DNA of 64,000 nucleotides from Bacillota bacterium. Lineage in GTDB: Bacteria; Bacillota; Clostridia; Oscillospirales; Acutalibacteraceae. The notes beneath the pieces were generated by a model, which did not search any database, was not told the origin of the DNA, and saw nothing but the letters and a program-made list of their open reading frames with translations. The stretch is from NCBI GenBank assembly GCA_021769885.1, contig JAETSA010000014.1:1-64000 (forward strand), written 5' to 3'. Shown here piece after piece: positions 49,015 to 57,156 of the stretch (positions within the stretch are counted from its first letter, which is position 1; the number at the start of each line of letters is the position of its first letter). Made by a program: the position numbers and the translations under genes.

Positions 49015-49860
49015 ATGAAAAAAACACAATCCAAATGGCGGCGGCGCGATTTTATTTTGTTGGGTGCGGCAGTCGTGCTTTGCATCGTATTCAGTCTTTG
49101 GCAGAACAACGCGCTGACCGTCACAAATTATAGGATGGAAAGTAATAAGCCATTGCCGCAGGACGGACTGCGAATTGTGCAGCTTTCCGATTTGCATAAC
49201 AAATGGTTCGGAAACGGGCAGAAGCGGTTGCTTACAGAACTCCGTGCACAAAGCCCCGACCTCATTGTATGCACAGGCGATATGGTGGATTCCCGCCGCA
49301 CAGAGTTTGCACCCGCATTTGTGCTTGCCGAAGCGCTTACGGAGATTGCCCCAACCTATTATGTTTCCGGAAACCACGAGCTTCGCCTTTCCAACGAAAT
49401 GCGCAATGCGCTTTATGACGGACTCTCCGCGCGCGGGGTAATTCTTCTGCTGAACCGAACAGATACGCTTACGGTGCGCGGCTGTACAGTTACCCTGATT
49501 GGACTGGACGACCGCAATTTAGAGGATGATACTCTGTCGCAGATTGCCGATTCCTTACCGACCGAAAGCATCCGCATTCTTTTGGCACACGAGCCGCAGG
49601 CATTTTCACACTATGCGGCGTATGCAGATGTTGTTTTTTCAGGTCATACGCACGGCGGGCAGATTCGGTTGCCGTTTGTGGGCGGTCTTGCCGCGCCTGA
49701 CCAAGGGTTGTTCCCGAAATACGATGCAGGCGAGTTTCAAGAGGGCGAATCCACAATGTTCATCAGCCGAGGTCTTGGCAACAGCCTGTTTCCGATTCGG
49801 GTATTCAACCGCCCGGAGCTGGTCACAGTCACAATACAAAATCCCATTACGGAGGAATAA
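49015..49860 (+). CDS. Membrane-anchored metallophosphoesterase (YkuE-like)
   Basis: The 281-residue protein has an N-terminal anchor (FILLGAAVVLCIVFSLW) after basic residues and the calcineurin-like motifs QLSDLHN, VCTGDMVDS, SGNHE, LAHEP and FSGHTHGGQI. YkuE-type enzymes act outside the membrane on lipid-linked phosphates such as UDP-diacylglucosamine-like substrates (family knowledge). The start lies only eight bases after a terminator, so transcription probably begins close by or by read-through. It is followed by the deaminase gene three bases later. Confidence 0.9.
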   Translation: MKKTQSKWRRRDFILLGAAVVLCIVFSLWQNNALTVTNYRMESNKPLPQDGLRIVQLSDLHNKWFGNGQKRLLTELRAQSPDLIVCTGDMVDSRRTEFAPAFVLAEALTEIAPTYYVSGNHELRLSNEMRNALYDGLSARGVILLLNRTDTLTVRGCTVTLIGLDDRNLEDDTLSQIADSLPTESIRILLAHEPQAFSHYAAYADVVFSGHTHGGQIRLPFVGGLAAPDQGLFPKYDAGEFQEGESTMFISRGLGNSLFPIRVFNRPELVTVTIQNPITEE

Positions 49861-49863
49861 AAA

Positions 49864-51165
49864 ATGTTGTTTTCCGATATTACTGTTTTAGACGAGCAAT
49901 TTTGCTGTCAGCCGCATCAATACGTTGCCACAAAGGACAGCAAAATCGTTTATATAGGCAAGGAAAAGCCCGAGGGCGATTTCGGAGAATGCTATGACGG
50001 GCACAACCGACTGCTGATGAGCGGACTTGTCAACGCGCATTCGCACGCCGCCATGACGCTTTTGCGCGGCTATGCGGAGAATCTGCCGCTTGACCGTTGG
50101 CTGAACGAGCGCGTATTCCCGTTTGAGGATAAAATTCAAAACGAGGATGCGTACTACAGCACGATGCTCGCGGTAGCTGAAATGCTCCGCACAGGCACAA
50201 CCTCGTTTACCGATATGTATTTCTTTTCGGAACATGTCATCAAAGCGGTCGGCGAAAGCGGCATCAAATGCAATTTCAGCCGTGCCATTACAAGCTTTTC
50301 GGACTGCGATATTTCGGGAATCCCAAGCTTTCAGGAAAGCGAGTCGCTCGTGAAAACCTATCACAACGCGTTTGACGGGCGGTTAAAAATCGATATGAGC
50401 CTGCACGCGGAATACACCAATCGCCGCACGGTGATGGAGCAGTTCGCCGAAAGCGTGAAAGCGCACAATTTACGTGCGCACGTGCATCTTTCCGAAACCG
50501 AAAAGGAGCACGAGGAATGTAAACAGCGGCACGGCGGACTGACGCCGACCGAACTCTTCCAAGCGTGCGGCGTGTTCGATGTGCCGACCACAGCGGCGCA
50601 CTGCGTTTGGGTGACGGAACGCGATATGGACATTCTCAAAGAAAAGGACGTAACTGTTGCAACCAATCCCGCAAGCAATCTGAAGCTTGGGAGCGGCGTC
50701 TGCAACACTGCGGCGTTGCTCGGAAAGGGCGTAAATGTTGCACTCGGCACGGATTCCGTCGCCTCGAACAACAATTTGGATATGTTTCGCGAAATGTATC
50801 TCTGCGCGTTACTGCCGAAGGGCTTCCACCGCCGTCCCGATATTGTTTCGGAGCGTGATGTGCTGAAAATGGCGACGCAAAACGGCTATTCTGCGCAGGG
50901 GCGCACGGACTGCGGCACAGTCAAGGTCGGCAATCGCGCGGACTTGATTGTCGTGGATTTAGACACCGTGCATATGTGCCCCCACAACGATACGGTCAAC
51001 AACCTCGTCTATGCCGCAAGCGGCGAGGATGTCCTGCTCACGATGGTGGACGGCAAGGTACTGTATAAAGACGGTACATACACAACCATCGATATTGAAA
51101 AAGTCAAGCGCGAAGTCGAACTGCGCACAAAAAGAATCCAAAACGAGGTGAACGGCAATGCGTAA
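49864..51165 (+). CDS. mtaD: 5-methylthioadenosine/S-adenosylhomocysteine deaminase
   Basis: The 433-residue amidohydrolase has metal ligands in NAHSHAAMTLLRG, LHAEYT, HVHLSETEKEHEE, TAAHCVWV and LGTDSVASNN, and MTA/SAH deaminase features (ENLPLDRWLNERVFPFE). It converts MTA to methylthioinosine or SAH to S-inosylhomocysteine. ATG 49864 follows GGAGGAATAAA. It overlaps the phosphorylase gene by eight bases, and with mtnA forms an MTA-salvage set. Confidence 0.93.
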   Translation: MLFSDITVLDEQFCCQPHQYVATKDSKIVYIGKEKPEGDFGECYDGHNRLLMSGLVNAHSHAAMTLLRGYAENLPLDRWLNERVFPFEDKIQNEDAYYSTMLAVAEMLRTGTTSFTDMYFFSEHVIKAVGESGIKCNFSRAITSFSDCDISGIPSFQESESLVKTYHNAFDGRLKIDMSLHAEYTNRRTVMEQFAESVKAHNLRAHVHLSETEKEHEECKQRHGGLTPTELFQACGVFDVPTTAAHCVWVTERDMDILKEKDVTVATNPASNLKLGSGVCNTAALLGKGVNVALGTDSVASNNNLDMFREMYLCALLPKGFHRRPDIVSERDVLKMATQNGYSAQGRTDCGTVKVGNRADLIVVDLDTVHMCPHNDTVNNLVYAASGEDVLLTMVDGKVLYKDGTYTTIDIEKVKREVELRTKRIQNEVNGNA

Positions 51166-51970
51166 AACCGCAGACGAATACGCGAAGCTTATACGGGAAA
51201 AAATCGGATTTTCGCCGAAAATCGGTATTGTGTTGGGGTCGGGGCTCGGCGATTTGGGCGAAAAAATTGAGAATCCCGTCTTTGTGGACTACAACACCTT
51301 AGAGGGATTCCCTGTTTCCACCGCACCCGGGCACAAAGGGCGGTTTATTGCGGGCGTGCTTTCGGGCAAGCAGGTCATTTGTATGCAAGGCAGACTCCAT
51401 TTTTACGAGGGCTACAATATGGCGGACATTCTCCTGCCCGTTCGCACTATGCGGCGGCTCGGCGTGGAAATTTTGATTCTCACCAATGCGGCAGGCGGTA
51501 TCAATACGGCATTTGCCGTCGGCGACATTATGCTGATAGAGGATCATATCAATTTTATGGGCAGAAACCCGCTGGTCGGGCAAAACGATGACGCCTTCGG
51601 CTGCCGTTTTCCCGATATGAGTTATGCTTATAATCCCGAATTGCGCGCCTTAGCAGAGCAATGCGCAGAGGAAACAGATATTGATATCTGTAAAGGCGTT
51701 TACCTTGCCTGCTCGGGGCCGAGCTATGAAACGCCCGCCGAGATTCGTGCCTTCCGCACACTCGGCGCAGACGCGGTGGGGATGTCCACCGTGCCCGAGG
51801 TCATTGCCGCAAACCATTGCGGGATGCGGGTTCTGGCGTTTTCGCTGATTTCCAATATGGCGGCGGGCATTCTGCCGCAGCCTTTGACAGAAGAGGAAGT
51901 CCTCGAAGCCGGACGCCGAAAAGGCGCAGAAATGCAAAAATTGATTTGCGAAATTATAAAGAAACTATAA
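51158..51970 (+). CDS. punA: Purine-nucleoside phosphorylase (PNP/MtiP type)
   Basis: This 270-residue trimeric-type PNP has IGIVLGSGLGDLGEK, VSTAPGHKGRFIAG, RLHFYEGYNMADI, LTNAAGGINTAF and GMSTVPEVIAANHCGM. It splits purine nucleosides with phosphate. In this cluster the likely substrate is inosine or methylthioinosine produced by the deaminase upstream, giving hypoxanthine and (methylthio)ribose-1-phosphate, the substrate of MtnA downstream. ATG 51158 lies inside the end of mtaD. Confidence 0.93.
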   Translation: MRKTADEYAKLIREKIGFSPKIGIVLGSGLGDLGEKIENPVFVDYNTLEGFPVSTAPGHKGRFIAGVLSGKQVICMQGRLHFYEGYNMADILLPVRTMRRLGVEILILTNAAGGINTAFAVGDIMLIEDHINFMGRNPLVGQNDDAFGCRFPDMSYAYNPELRALAEQCAEETDIDICKGVYLACSGPSYETPAEIRAFRTLGADAVGMSTVPEVIAANHCGMRVLAFSLISNMAAGILPQPLTEEEVLEAGRRKGAEMQKLICEIIKKL

Positions 51971-52078
51971 GACTTTGCGTGTATCGAGATTTCTCTCCCT
52001 CGTCAGAGGGAGGAAACAAGGTTTTTCTACAGTTTAAAATTGTAAAGTTTTTTAACTTTACTGATTTGAGGAAATTCT

Positions 52079-53110
52079 ATGTATAATATGCACGGCGAAA
52101 CGGTTCATTTTGATACAGAAAATAACCGTTTACGGCTGATTGACCAAACCAAACTGCCGCAAAGCACGGTTATTTTATCTCTGCACACGGCAGAAGAAAT
52201 CTATACGGCGATTGCACGCTTACAGGTGCGCGGTGCACCCGCCATCGGTGTGGCGGCGGCAATCGGGCTGGCGGTTTTGGCGAACGAAAGCCGCACCGAA
52301 ACACTTGCGGAATTTGAAAAAGAGTTCGAGACAAACGCCGCATATCTTGTATCCGCACGCCCGACGGCAGTCAATTTACCGTGGGCAGTCGGGGAAATGC
52401 AAAAAGCATTCGCGGAGAACCGGCAGAAATCCGTATCGGAAGTGAAAGATGCGCTCACACGCCGCGCGTTGGAGCTGCATACGGCAGATACAGACGTTTG
52501 CCGCCGCATCGGGGAATACGGTGCGCCGCTTCTCAAGAACTGCCGTGCGGTACTCACCCACTGCAACGCGGGACGCCTTGCCGCCGTCAAATACGGAACG
52601 GCGCTCGCGCCCATCTATATCGCGAAAGAACAGGGACATACCGTTTCGGTGTACGCCGACGAAACCCGTCCTTTGTTGCAGGGCGCACGGCTGACAGCGT
52701 ATGAATTGCAGGCGGCAGGCATTGACGTGACAGCAATCTGCGACAATATGGCTTCCTACGTAATGCAGAATAAACTCGTTGACGCGGTACTGGTCGGCTG
52801 TGACCGTGTGGCAAAAAACGGCGATACGGCAAATAAAATCGGCACTTCGGGCGTAGCGGTGCTCGCAAAGCATTACGGGATTCCGTTTTACGTCTGCGCG
52901 CCGTATTCTACGATTGATTTTTCGATTTCGTGCGGCGCAGAAATTCCGATTGAACAACGCGACGGTGCGGAAATCGGTGAAATGTGGTACAGCCGCCCGA
53001 TGCTCCCCAAAGGTGTGCACACCTTAAATCCCGCATTTGACGTCACCGACCACAGCCTCATTACGGCATTCATCACCGAAAAAGGCGTACTGCAGCCGTC
53101 AGAGTTTTAA
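52079..53110 (+). CDS. mtnA: S-methyl-5-thioribose-1-phosphate isomerase
   Basis: This 343-residue enzyme of the eIF2B-like fold has YTAIARLQVRGAPAIGVAAA, the catalytic Cys region VLTHCNAGRLAAVKYGTAL, DNMASYVM, VLVGCDRVAKNGDTANKIGT and FYVCAPYSTIDF. It isomerises methylthioribose-1-phosphate to the ribulose form. ATG 52079 follows GAGGAAATTC. A small CTCCCTC/GAGGGAG hairpin lies between it and the phosphorylase. No mtnK, mtnB or mtnD is present nearby. Confidence 0.93.
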   Translation: MYNMHGETVHFDTENNRLRLIDQTKLPQSTVILSLHTAEEIYTAIARLQVRGAPAIGVAAAIGLAVLANESRTETLAEFEKEFETNAAYLVSARPTAVNLPWAVGEMQKAFAENRQKSVSEVKDALTRRALELHTADTDVCRRIGEYGAPLLKNCRAVLTHCNAGRLAAVKYGTALAPIYIAKEQGHTVSVYADETRPLLQGARLTAYELQAAGIDVTAICDNMASYVMQNKLVDAVLVGCDRVAKNGDTANKIGTSGVAVLAKHYGIPFYVCAPYSTIDFSISCGAEIPIEQRDGAEIGEMWYSRPMLPKGVHTLNPAFDVTDHSLITAFITEKGVLQPSEF

Positions 53111-53118
53111 GGCTCCCC

Positions 53119-53589
53119 TCACCCACGCACGCCTTCAATATGAATGTATCTTGCTTTCATATAAAAATAGCTGTCTAACGGGCGGTCAAAGCAATCGTCT
53201 GTATGCGCCGCGACGGTGATTCCGTTTTTCACGGACACCGCAAGCAATGTGTGCGCCCATTCCGCGCCGAAATTCAACTGTACCAAATCCCCCGGCTCCA
53301 CCTCTTCTGCTGTACACACGGTGCCGTACGGCCCTGTGCTCTTGTTTTCCGTTAAAAATTTGTACAGCGGCCCGACACCTGTCCAAGCGGGCGCACGGTT
53401 ATTCAAATCGGTATAATACCAGCCAAAGGTTCTGCGGTACTGCATTTTTGCACCGCCTGCCGCCAAGCACTGCGAAATAAAATTGGTGCAGTCCCCGCCC
53501 ATTGCGTCAAAGTTGTCATAAGCGGGATTGCGTGAATACGCCCACCGCTCGGCATAGCGCACGGCACGCGTGCGATTGTAAAATGCCAT
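53119..53589 (-). CDS. Putative amidase-domain (Amidase_6) protein
   Basis: The 156-residue protein matches the cell-wall amidase_6 domain: YNRTRAVRYAERWAYSRNPAY, GGDCTNFISQCLAAGG with the catalytic Cys, WAHTLLAVS with the His, and AAHTDDCFDRPLDSY. There is no signal peptide, which is common for this family in Clostridia. It probably acts on peptidoglycan stem peptides; some members are spore-related. It follows the YlmC-like gene by 15 bases on the same strand. Confidence 0.85.
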   Translation of the reverse strand: MAFYNRTRAVRYAERWAYSRNPAYDNFDAMGGDCTNFISQCLAAGGAKMQYRRTFGWYYTDLNNRAPAWTGVGPLYKFLTENKSTGPYGTVCTAEEVEPGDLVQLNFGAEWAHTLLAVSVKNGITVAAHTDDCFDRPLDSYFYMKARYIHIEGVRG

Positions 53590-53604
53590 ATGCGCACGCC
53601 CCCT

Positions 53605-53907
53605 TCAGCCCTGCCGAAACAGTGTTTCCAAGGGATTTTTCTTTTTCTGGCAGGATTTGCAGACATCCGGGCAATCAAAGCGCACCAGAATCGTATCGTC
53701 GCCGATGACCTCAATTTCCTCCCAGCAAATACGGATGTCCTCCGTCCTGCCGCCGAGCCCGAAGCATTTTGATTTTCCGAATACAATAATCGCAACCAAG
53801 CGCCCCGTGCAGGTGTCAATCTCGACATCGCACACACAGCCGAGCCGACAGCCGTCTTTTAAATTGATAATCTCCTTTTCGCGCAAATCCGTTACACAGC
53901 AATTCAT
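53605..53907 (-). CDS. ylmC: YlmC/YmxH-family sporulation protein
   Basis: The 100-residue PRC-barrel protein has VTDLREKEIINLKDGCRLG, VCDVEIDTCTGRLVAIIVFG and a basic C-terminal tail with CPDVCKSCQKKK. The family is linked to sporulation in Firmicutes. ATG 53907 follows GGAGGTG; ATG 53916 precedes that site. It forms a two-gene unit with the amidase gene. Confidence 0.88.
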   Translation of the reverse strand: MNCCVTDLREKEIINLKDGCRLGCVCDVEIDTCTGRLVAIIVFGKSKCFGLGGRTEDIRICWEEIEVIGDDTILVRFDCPDVCKSCQKKKNPLETLFRQG

Positions 53908-54055
53908 AACGAACACCTCCGAAACAGTATATGCGCGCCGATTTGGATTCTTTCATATTCACTTTTTATTCATTTTTAATTCACAAATTATTCATAATTA
54001 GACTGCGTGATTATGATAAACTAAAATATAACAATTTTCTTAGGGGGAAAGATCT

Positions 54056-55300
54056 ATGAATCTACAAAAAATCATTGACAAAAAGGATGCCGCCGCGCAG
54101 TATATGTTAGATGAAATTACATACATCTGCAAAAATTTTGAAAAGCGCGACCCCGGCTCCAAGGGTGAACAGCAGGCGTGCGAGTATATGGCGGAAGTCC
54201 TGAAAAAGGACTGCGGCTGTGACCGTGCCGATGTAGAATCCTTTAAAGAAAATCCCGGTTCTTTCTTCGGCTGGATTTACTTCACCATCACATTCGTTTT
54301 GCTTGCGATTCCGCTGTTTTTCGTGTTCCCGCTGGCTTCCATCTTGCTGATTTTGGCAGGTCTGTTCATTGTCTTTATGCAGTTCGGTCTTTACAAAAAG
54401 CTGATTGACCGCTGCTTCCCCGAAAAGACGGGGCACAATGTGACCGCCGTCAAAAAATGCACAGGCGAAGTGAAACGCCGTATTTTCTTCAACGGCCACC
54501 CCGACGCGGCTTGGGAATGGCCCGTCAACTATAAGCTCGGCGGCGTCGGCTTTGAAGGGCACGCAGTGCTCTGCGGCATCGGTGCGATTTATTATCTCGT
54601 CATTTCCATTATCTCCATCGTGCAGAGGGGCGGCGTGTCTTTCGGTATGATGGACACAGGCTCCCTGCTCTTTAAGCTGGCACTCGGCGGTCTGGTGTTC
54701 GTGCCGTTCTTAGTCGGTCTTTATTGGATGTGGAACAAAAACCGCATTGTGGACGGTGCAAACGATAACCTTTCGGGCTGCTATATGGGCATTGCCATTC
54801 TCAAGGCATTGCAGGACGAAGGCATCGAATTTGAAAATACCGAAATCGGCGTAATCCTTTCGGGCTCTGAGGAAGCAGGCTTGCGCGGTGCAAAAGCCTG
54901 GTGCGAACAGCATAAAGGTGAGTTTGACGATGTGCCGACATTCATCTTCTCCTATGACACGATTCACGACCCGAAATATTTGATGACCAACTACCGCGAT
55001 TTGAACGGTACGGTAAAAGCGGACAAGGACGTTTCCGATTTGTTTATGGAAGCATCTAAGGAAGTCGGTATTCCCTGTAAAAAGGGTTGGGTTCCGCCCC
55101 TCGGCGGTGCAACGGATTCTGCCGCATTTGCACAGGCAGGCTTCCGCGCAACAGGCGTGACAGGTTTAAACCACAAGCTGGAAGATTATTACCACACCCG
55201 TCGCGACACCTACGACAATATGAATTTAGAGGGCTTGGCGGGCTGCTTCGCCGTCAGCGTAAAAGCACTCGAAATGTTCGACAACGGCGCAAAGCAGTAA
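54056..55300 (+). CDS. M28-family peptidase with membrane segments
   Basis: The 414-residue protein has an M28 catalytic domain split by hydrophobic inserts: helices at ~72-110 and ~170-230. Metal ligands are His in FNGHPDA, Asp in GANDNLSG, Glu-Glu in SGSEEAGLRG, Asp in FSYDTIH and His in EDYYHTRRD. Such proteins are membrane-bound aminopeptidase-like enzymes in Firmicutes. ATG 54056 follows TAGGGGGAAAG. Single-gene unit with its own terminator. Confidence 0.88.
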   Translation: MNLQKIIDKKDAAAQYMLDEITYICKNFEKRDPGSKGEQQACEYMAEVLKKDCGCDRADVESFKENPGSFFGWIYFTITFVLLAIPLFFVFPLASILLILAGLFIVFMQFGLYKKLIDRCFPEKTGHNVTAVKKCTGEVKRRIFFNGHPDAAWEWPVNYKLGGVGFEGHAVLCGIGAIYYLVISIISIVQRGGVSFGMMDTGSLLFKLALGGLVFVPFLVGLYWMWNKNRIVDGANDNLSGCYMGIAILKALQDEGIEFENTEIGVILSGSEEAGLRGAKAWCEQHKGEFDDVPTFIFSYDTIHDPKYLMTNYRDLNGTVKADKDVSDLFMEASKEVGIPCKKGWVPPLGGATDSAAFAQAGFRATGVTGLNHKLEDYYHTRRDTYDNMNLEGLAGCFAVSVKALEMFDNGAKQ

Positions 55301-55310
55301 ATCCTATAAA

Positions 55311-55349
55311 AAAGGCACCTGTTCTCTCAAAGGGCAGGTGCCTTTTTTA
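55311..55349 (+). terminator. Terminator of the M28 peptidase gene
   Basis: AAAGGCACCTG pairs perfectly with CAGGTGCCTTT, followed by TTTTT. Confidence 0.9.
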
Positions 55350-55380
55350 TTTGCGACTTTTTGCGTCAAAATGCGTAAAA

Positions 55381-55409
55381 TTGCATTTTCATACAAATTC
55401 TGCTATAAT
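55381..55409 (+). promoter_or_regulatory. Promoter of the DUF4832 gene
   Basis: TTGCAT and perfect TATAAT, 17-base spacer. Confidence 0.88.
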
Positions 55410-55437
55410 AAGTTTATTCTATGCTCGGAGGCAATGT

Positions 55438-56802
55438 ATGGAAACGATTTTACTGCATCCCCCCATGTTAGAGGGCTTGGAATTCCAAAAGCTTCGGCAA
55501 AATCCCGATCGCGGCTGGCGATTGGAAACCTATCTGACCTTGGGCAGCAATACAGTTATGTTTAAGCCGGGTGAAACACCGCTCGGTTTTTTAGATACAC
55601 AGCGGGAGCTGTATCGCGACACACCTGTTTCGCTGGTGCAATTCTATGTATATCTTACGGAATACTGCTCGAAGCCCTTAGACAGTAAGGCGTTCGGACA
55701 GCTCCGTGCCTATTTGGAGGCTCTGCGCGAGCGCAAAATGCGTGCTGTTTTGCGGTTTGCCTATGAATTTGAAACCGACCGCAAAACAGGTCCGACCTCT
55801 TACCGCATTTATAAGCATTTAAAACAAATCCGCCAATGGTTTGCCGAAAATGAAGCTTTGGTGCGCCAAACGGTTGCCGTTGTGCAAGCAGGCATCATCG
55901 GTGTTTGGGGCGAATGGCATACAGCGCGTTTCCCGCACAATCAGAAAAAGGTGCTTCTGAAAATTTGCGATGCCGTCCCCGCCTATTTACCGATACAGGT
56001 ACGTATGCAGGTATTCAAGGATAAAATACGTGAATTGCCGCAGGCAAAGCGCGTCGGATATCACGATGATTTCTTAGTCGGCGCCTACCACAAGTGGAAT
56101 GCCCCGGCAGGCGCACCGAATACCGCGGCGTTTGAGGCTTTTGCGGAAGAATCTAAATACACCTATAACGACGGTGAAATGCCCTGGGGCAGAGATAAAA
56201 CGCATCAGGACGGTTTTATTGACGGACAGGAAATGATGACCGCCTGTGCGCAGAGAAGCCTTTCCACACTGAGCCTCGTGCACAATTATATGGAAGAAAA
56301 CGGGCAGTATAATGCTGTGCGCTGGCAGAATGAAATGCTCACGGCTGTGCGCGTGCGGGAGCTCGGCTGTCCTTGCGCGAGTGCATACTTCACCGCAAAC
56401 GGTACAGCATTGGAACGCTCGGTGTTTGATTATCTGACCGACCATTTGGGCTATCAAATCGCTGTGCGTGAAATTTCCGTTGTGCAAACGGAAGACCGTG
56501 TACAGGCTGTGACTGTGAAGCTCTCCAACAGCGGATTTGCACTGCCGTACGGATTCACAAAATTGCAATTGCACTTGCGCTGTCCTGACGGAAACGAACA
56601 AGTGTATTCGTTCGCAGACTTCACGCCGGAAAAACTCACAGGCGGAAAAACGGCAAGCTTTTCTGTACAGTGTGACTGCCCGAGACCCGAAAAAATCGGG
56701 ATATCCCTGCAAAAAGAAAGCAGTAAGGCAACCGTCCGCTTCGCCAACCGCGGCGAATATCAAAACGGCGTTCAATATTTTTGCGCAAAAAATCCGCTCT
56801 AA
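55438..56802 (+). CDS. DUF4874/DUF4832-type glycoside-hydrolase-like protein
   Basis: The 454-residue protein has the DUF4874-type N-terminal barrel start (NPDRGWRLETYLTLG, VSLVQFYVYLTEYCS, KMRAVLRFAYEFE) and the DUF4832 end (GVWGEWHTA, RVGYHDDFLVG, LVHNYME, LGYQIAVREISV). The fold is TIM-barrel-like with a C-terminal beta domain; a carbohydrate-related role is likely but no substrate is known. ATG 55438 follows TCGGAGG. A much longer open frame upstream has no support. Confidence 0.85.
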   Translation: METILLHPPMLEGLEFQKLRQNPDRGWRLETYLTLGSNTVMFKPGETPLGFLDTQRELYRDTPVSLVQFYVYLTEYCSKPLDSKAFGQLRAYLEALRERKMRAVLRFAYEFETDRKTGPTSYRIYKHLKQIRQWFAENEALVRQTVAVVQAGIIGVWGEWHTARFPHNQKKVLLKICDAVPAYLPIQVRMQVFKDKIRELPQAKRVGYHDDFLVGAYHKWNAPAGAPNTAAFEAFAEESKYTYNDGEMPWGRDKTHQDGFIDGQEMMTACAQRSLSTLSLVHNYMEENGQYNAVRWQNEMLTAVRVRELGCPCASAYFTANGTALERSVFDYLTDHLGYQIAVREISVVQTEDRVQAVTVKLSNSGFALPYGFTKLQLHLRCPDGNEQVYSFADFTPEKLTGGKTASFSVQCDCPRPEKIGISLQKESSKATVRFANRGEYQNGVQYFCAKNPL

Positions 56803-56861
56803 ACCAAAGCTTATGGCGGGAGAAGACTCTCGCCGTTCAGACTGTAGAAAAACCTTTTTCC

Positions 56862-57118
56862 TCCCGTCTTCGGAGGGAGGTGGCACGCGCTTTGCGCGTG
56901 ACGGAGGGAGAGAAAAGCTTGATAAACTAAGCTTTTTAACTACCCCTCAGTCGGCTCGCTGTCCGTTTTCCCCACAGCACAAGGTAAATCGGATTCGCGC
57001 GTAGGGGCGGCGTTCTCGCCTGCCAGCTCGGTCGGTGCTTCTAAGCTTCGCTTAGAGGTGTCCACTGGACACCCGCACCCTCAGCCGCCCGCGGGACGAT
57101 GTGGGCATCGTCCCCTAC
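56862..57118. repeat. Hairpin-module array E, with a 69-bp core insert
   Basis: A CCTCCC...GGGAGG-type repeat with CACGCGC/GCGCGTG lies at 56862-56915. From 57001 a full unit runs GTAGGGG ... CCCCTAC (to 57118): outer arms GGGCGGC (57005-57011) and GCCGCCC (57084-57090) enclose the core 57012-57080, and a second hairpin GACGATG...CATCGTC follows. It separates the convergent DUF4832 and beta-galactosidase genes; no coding region seen. Confidence 0.82.
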
Positions 57119-57156
57119 GGGGTGTGCGTCACCGTTGGGTTTGTGTGAAATCCGCC

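Noticed and set aside
55087-55437. N-terminal extension of the DUF4832 protein
   Set aside because: It overlaps the M28 gene and its terminator; a promoter and ribosome binding site lie directly before ATG 55438.
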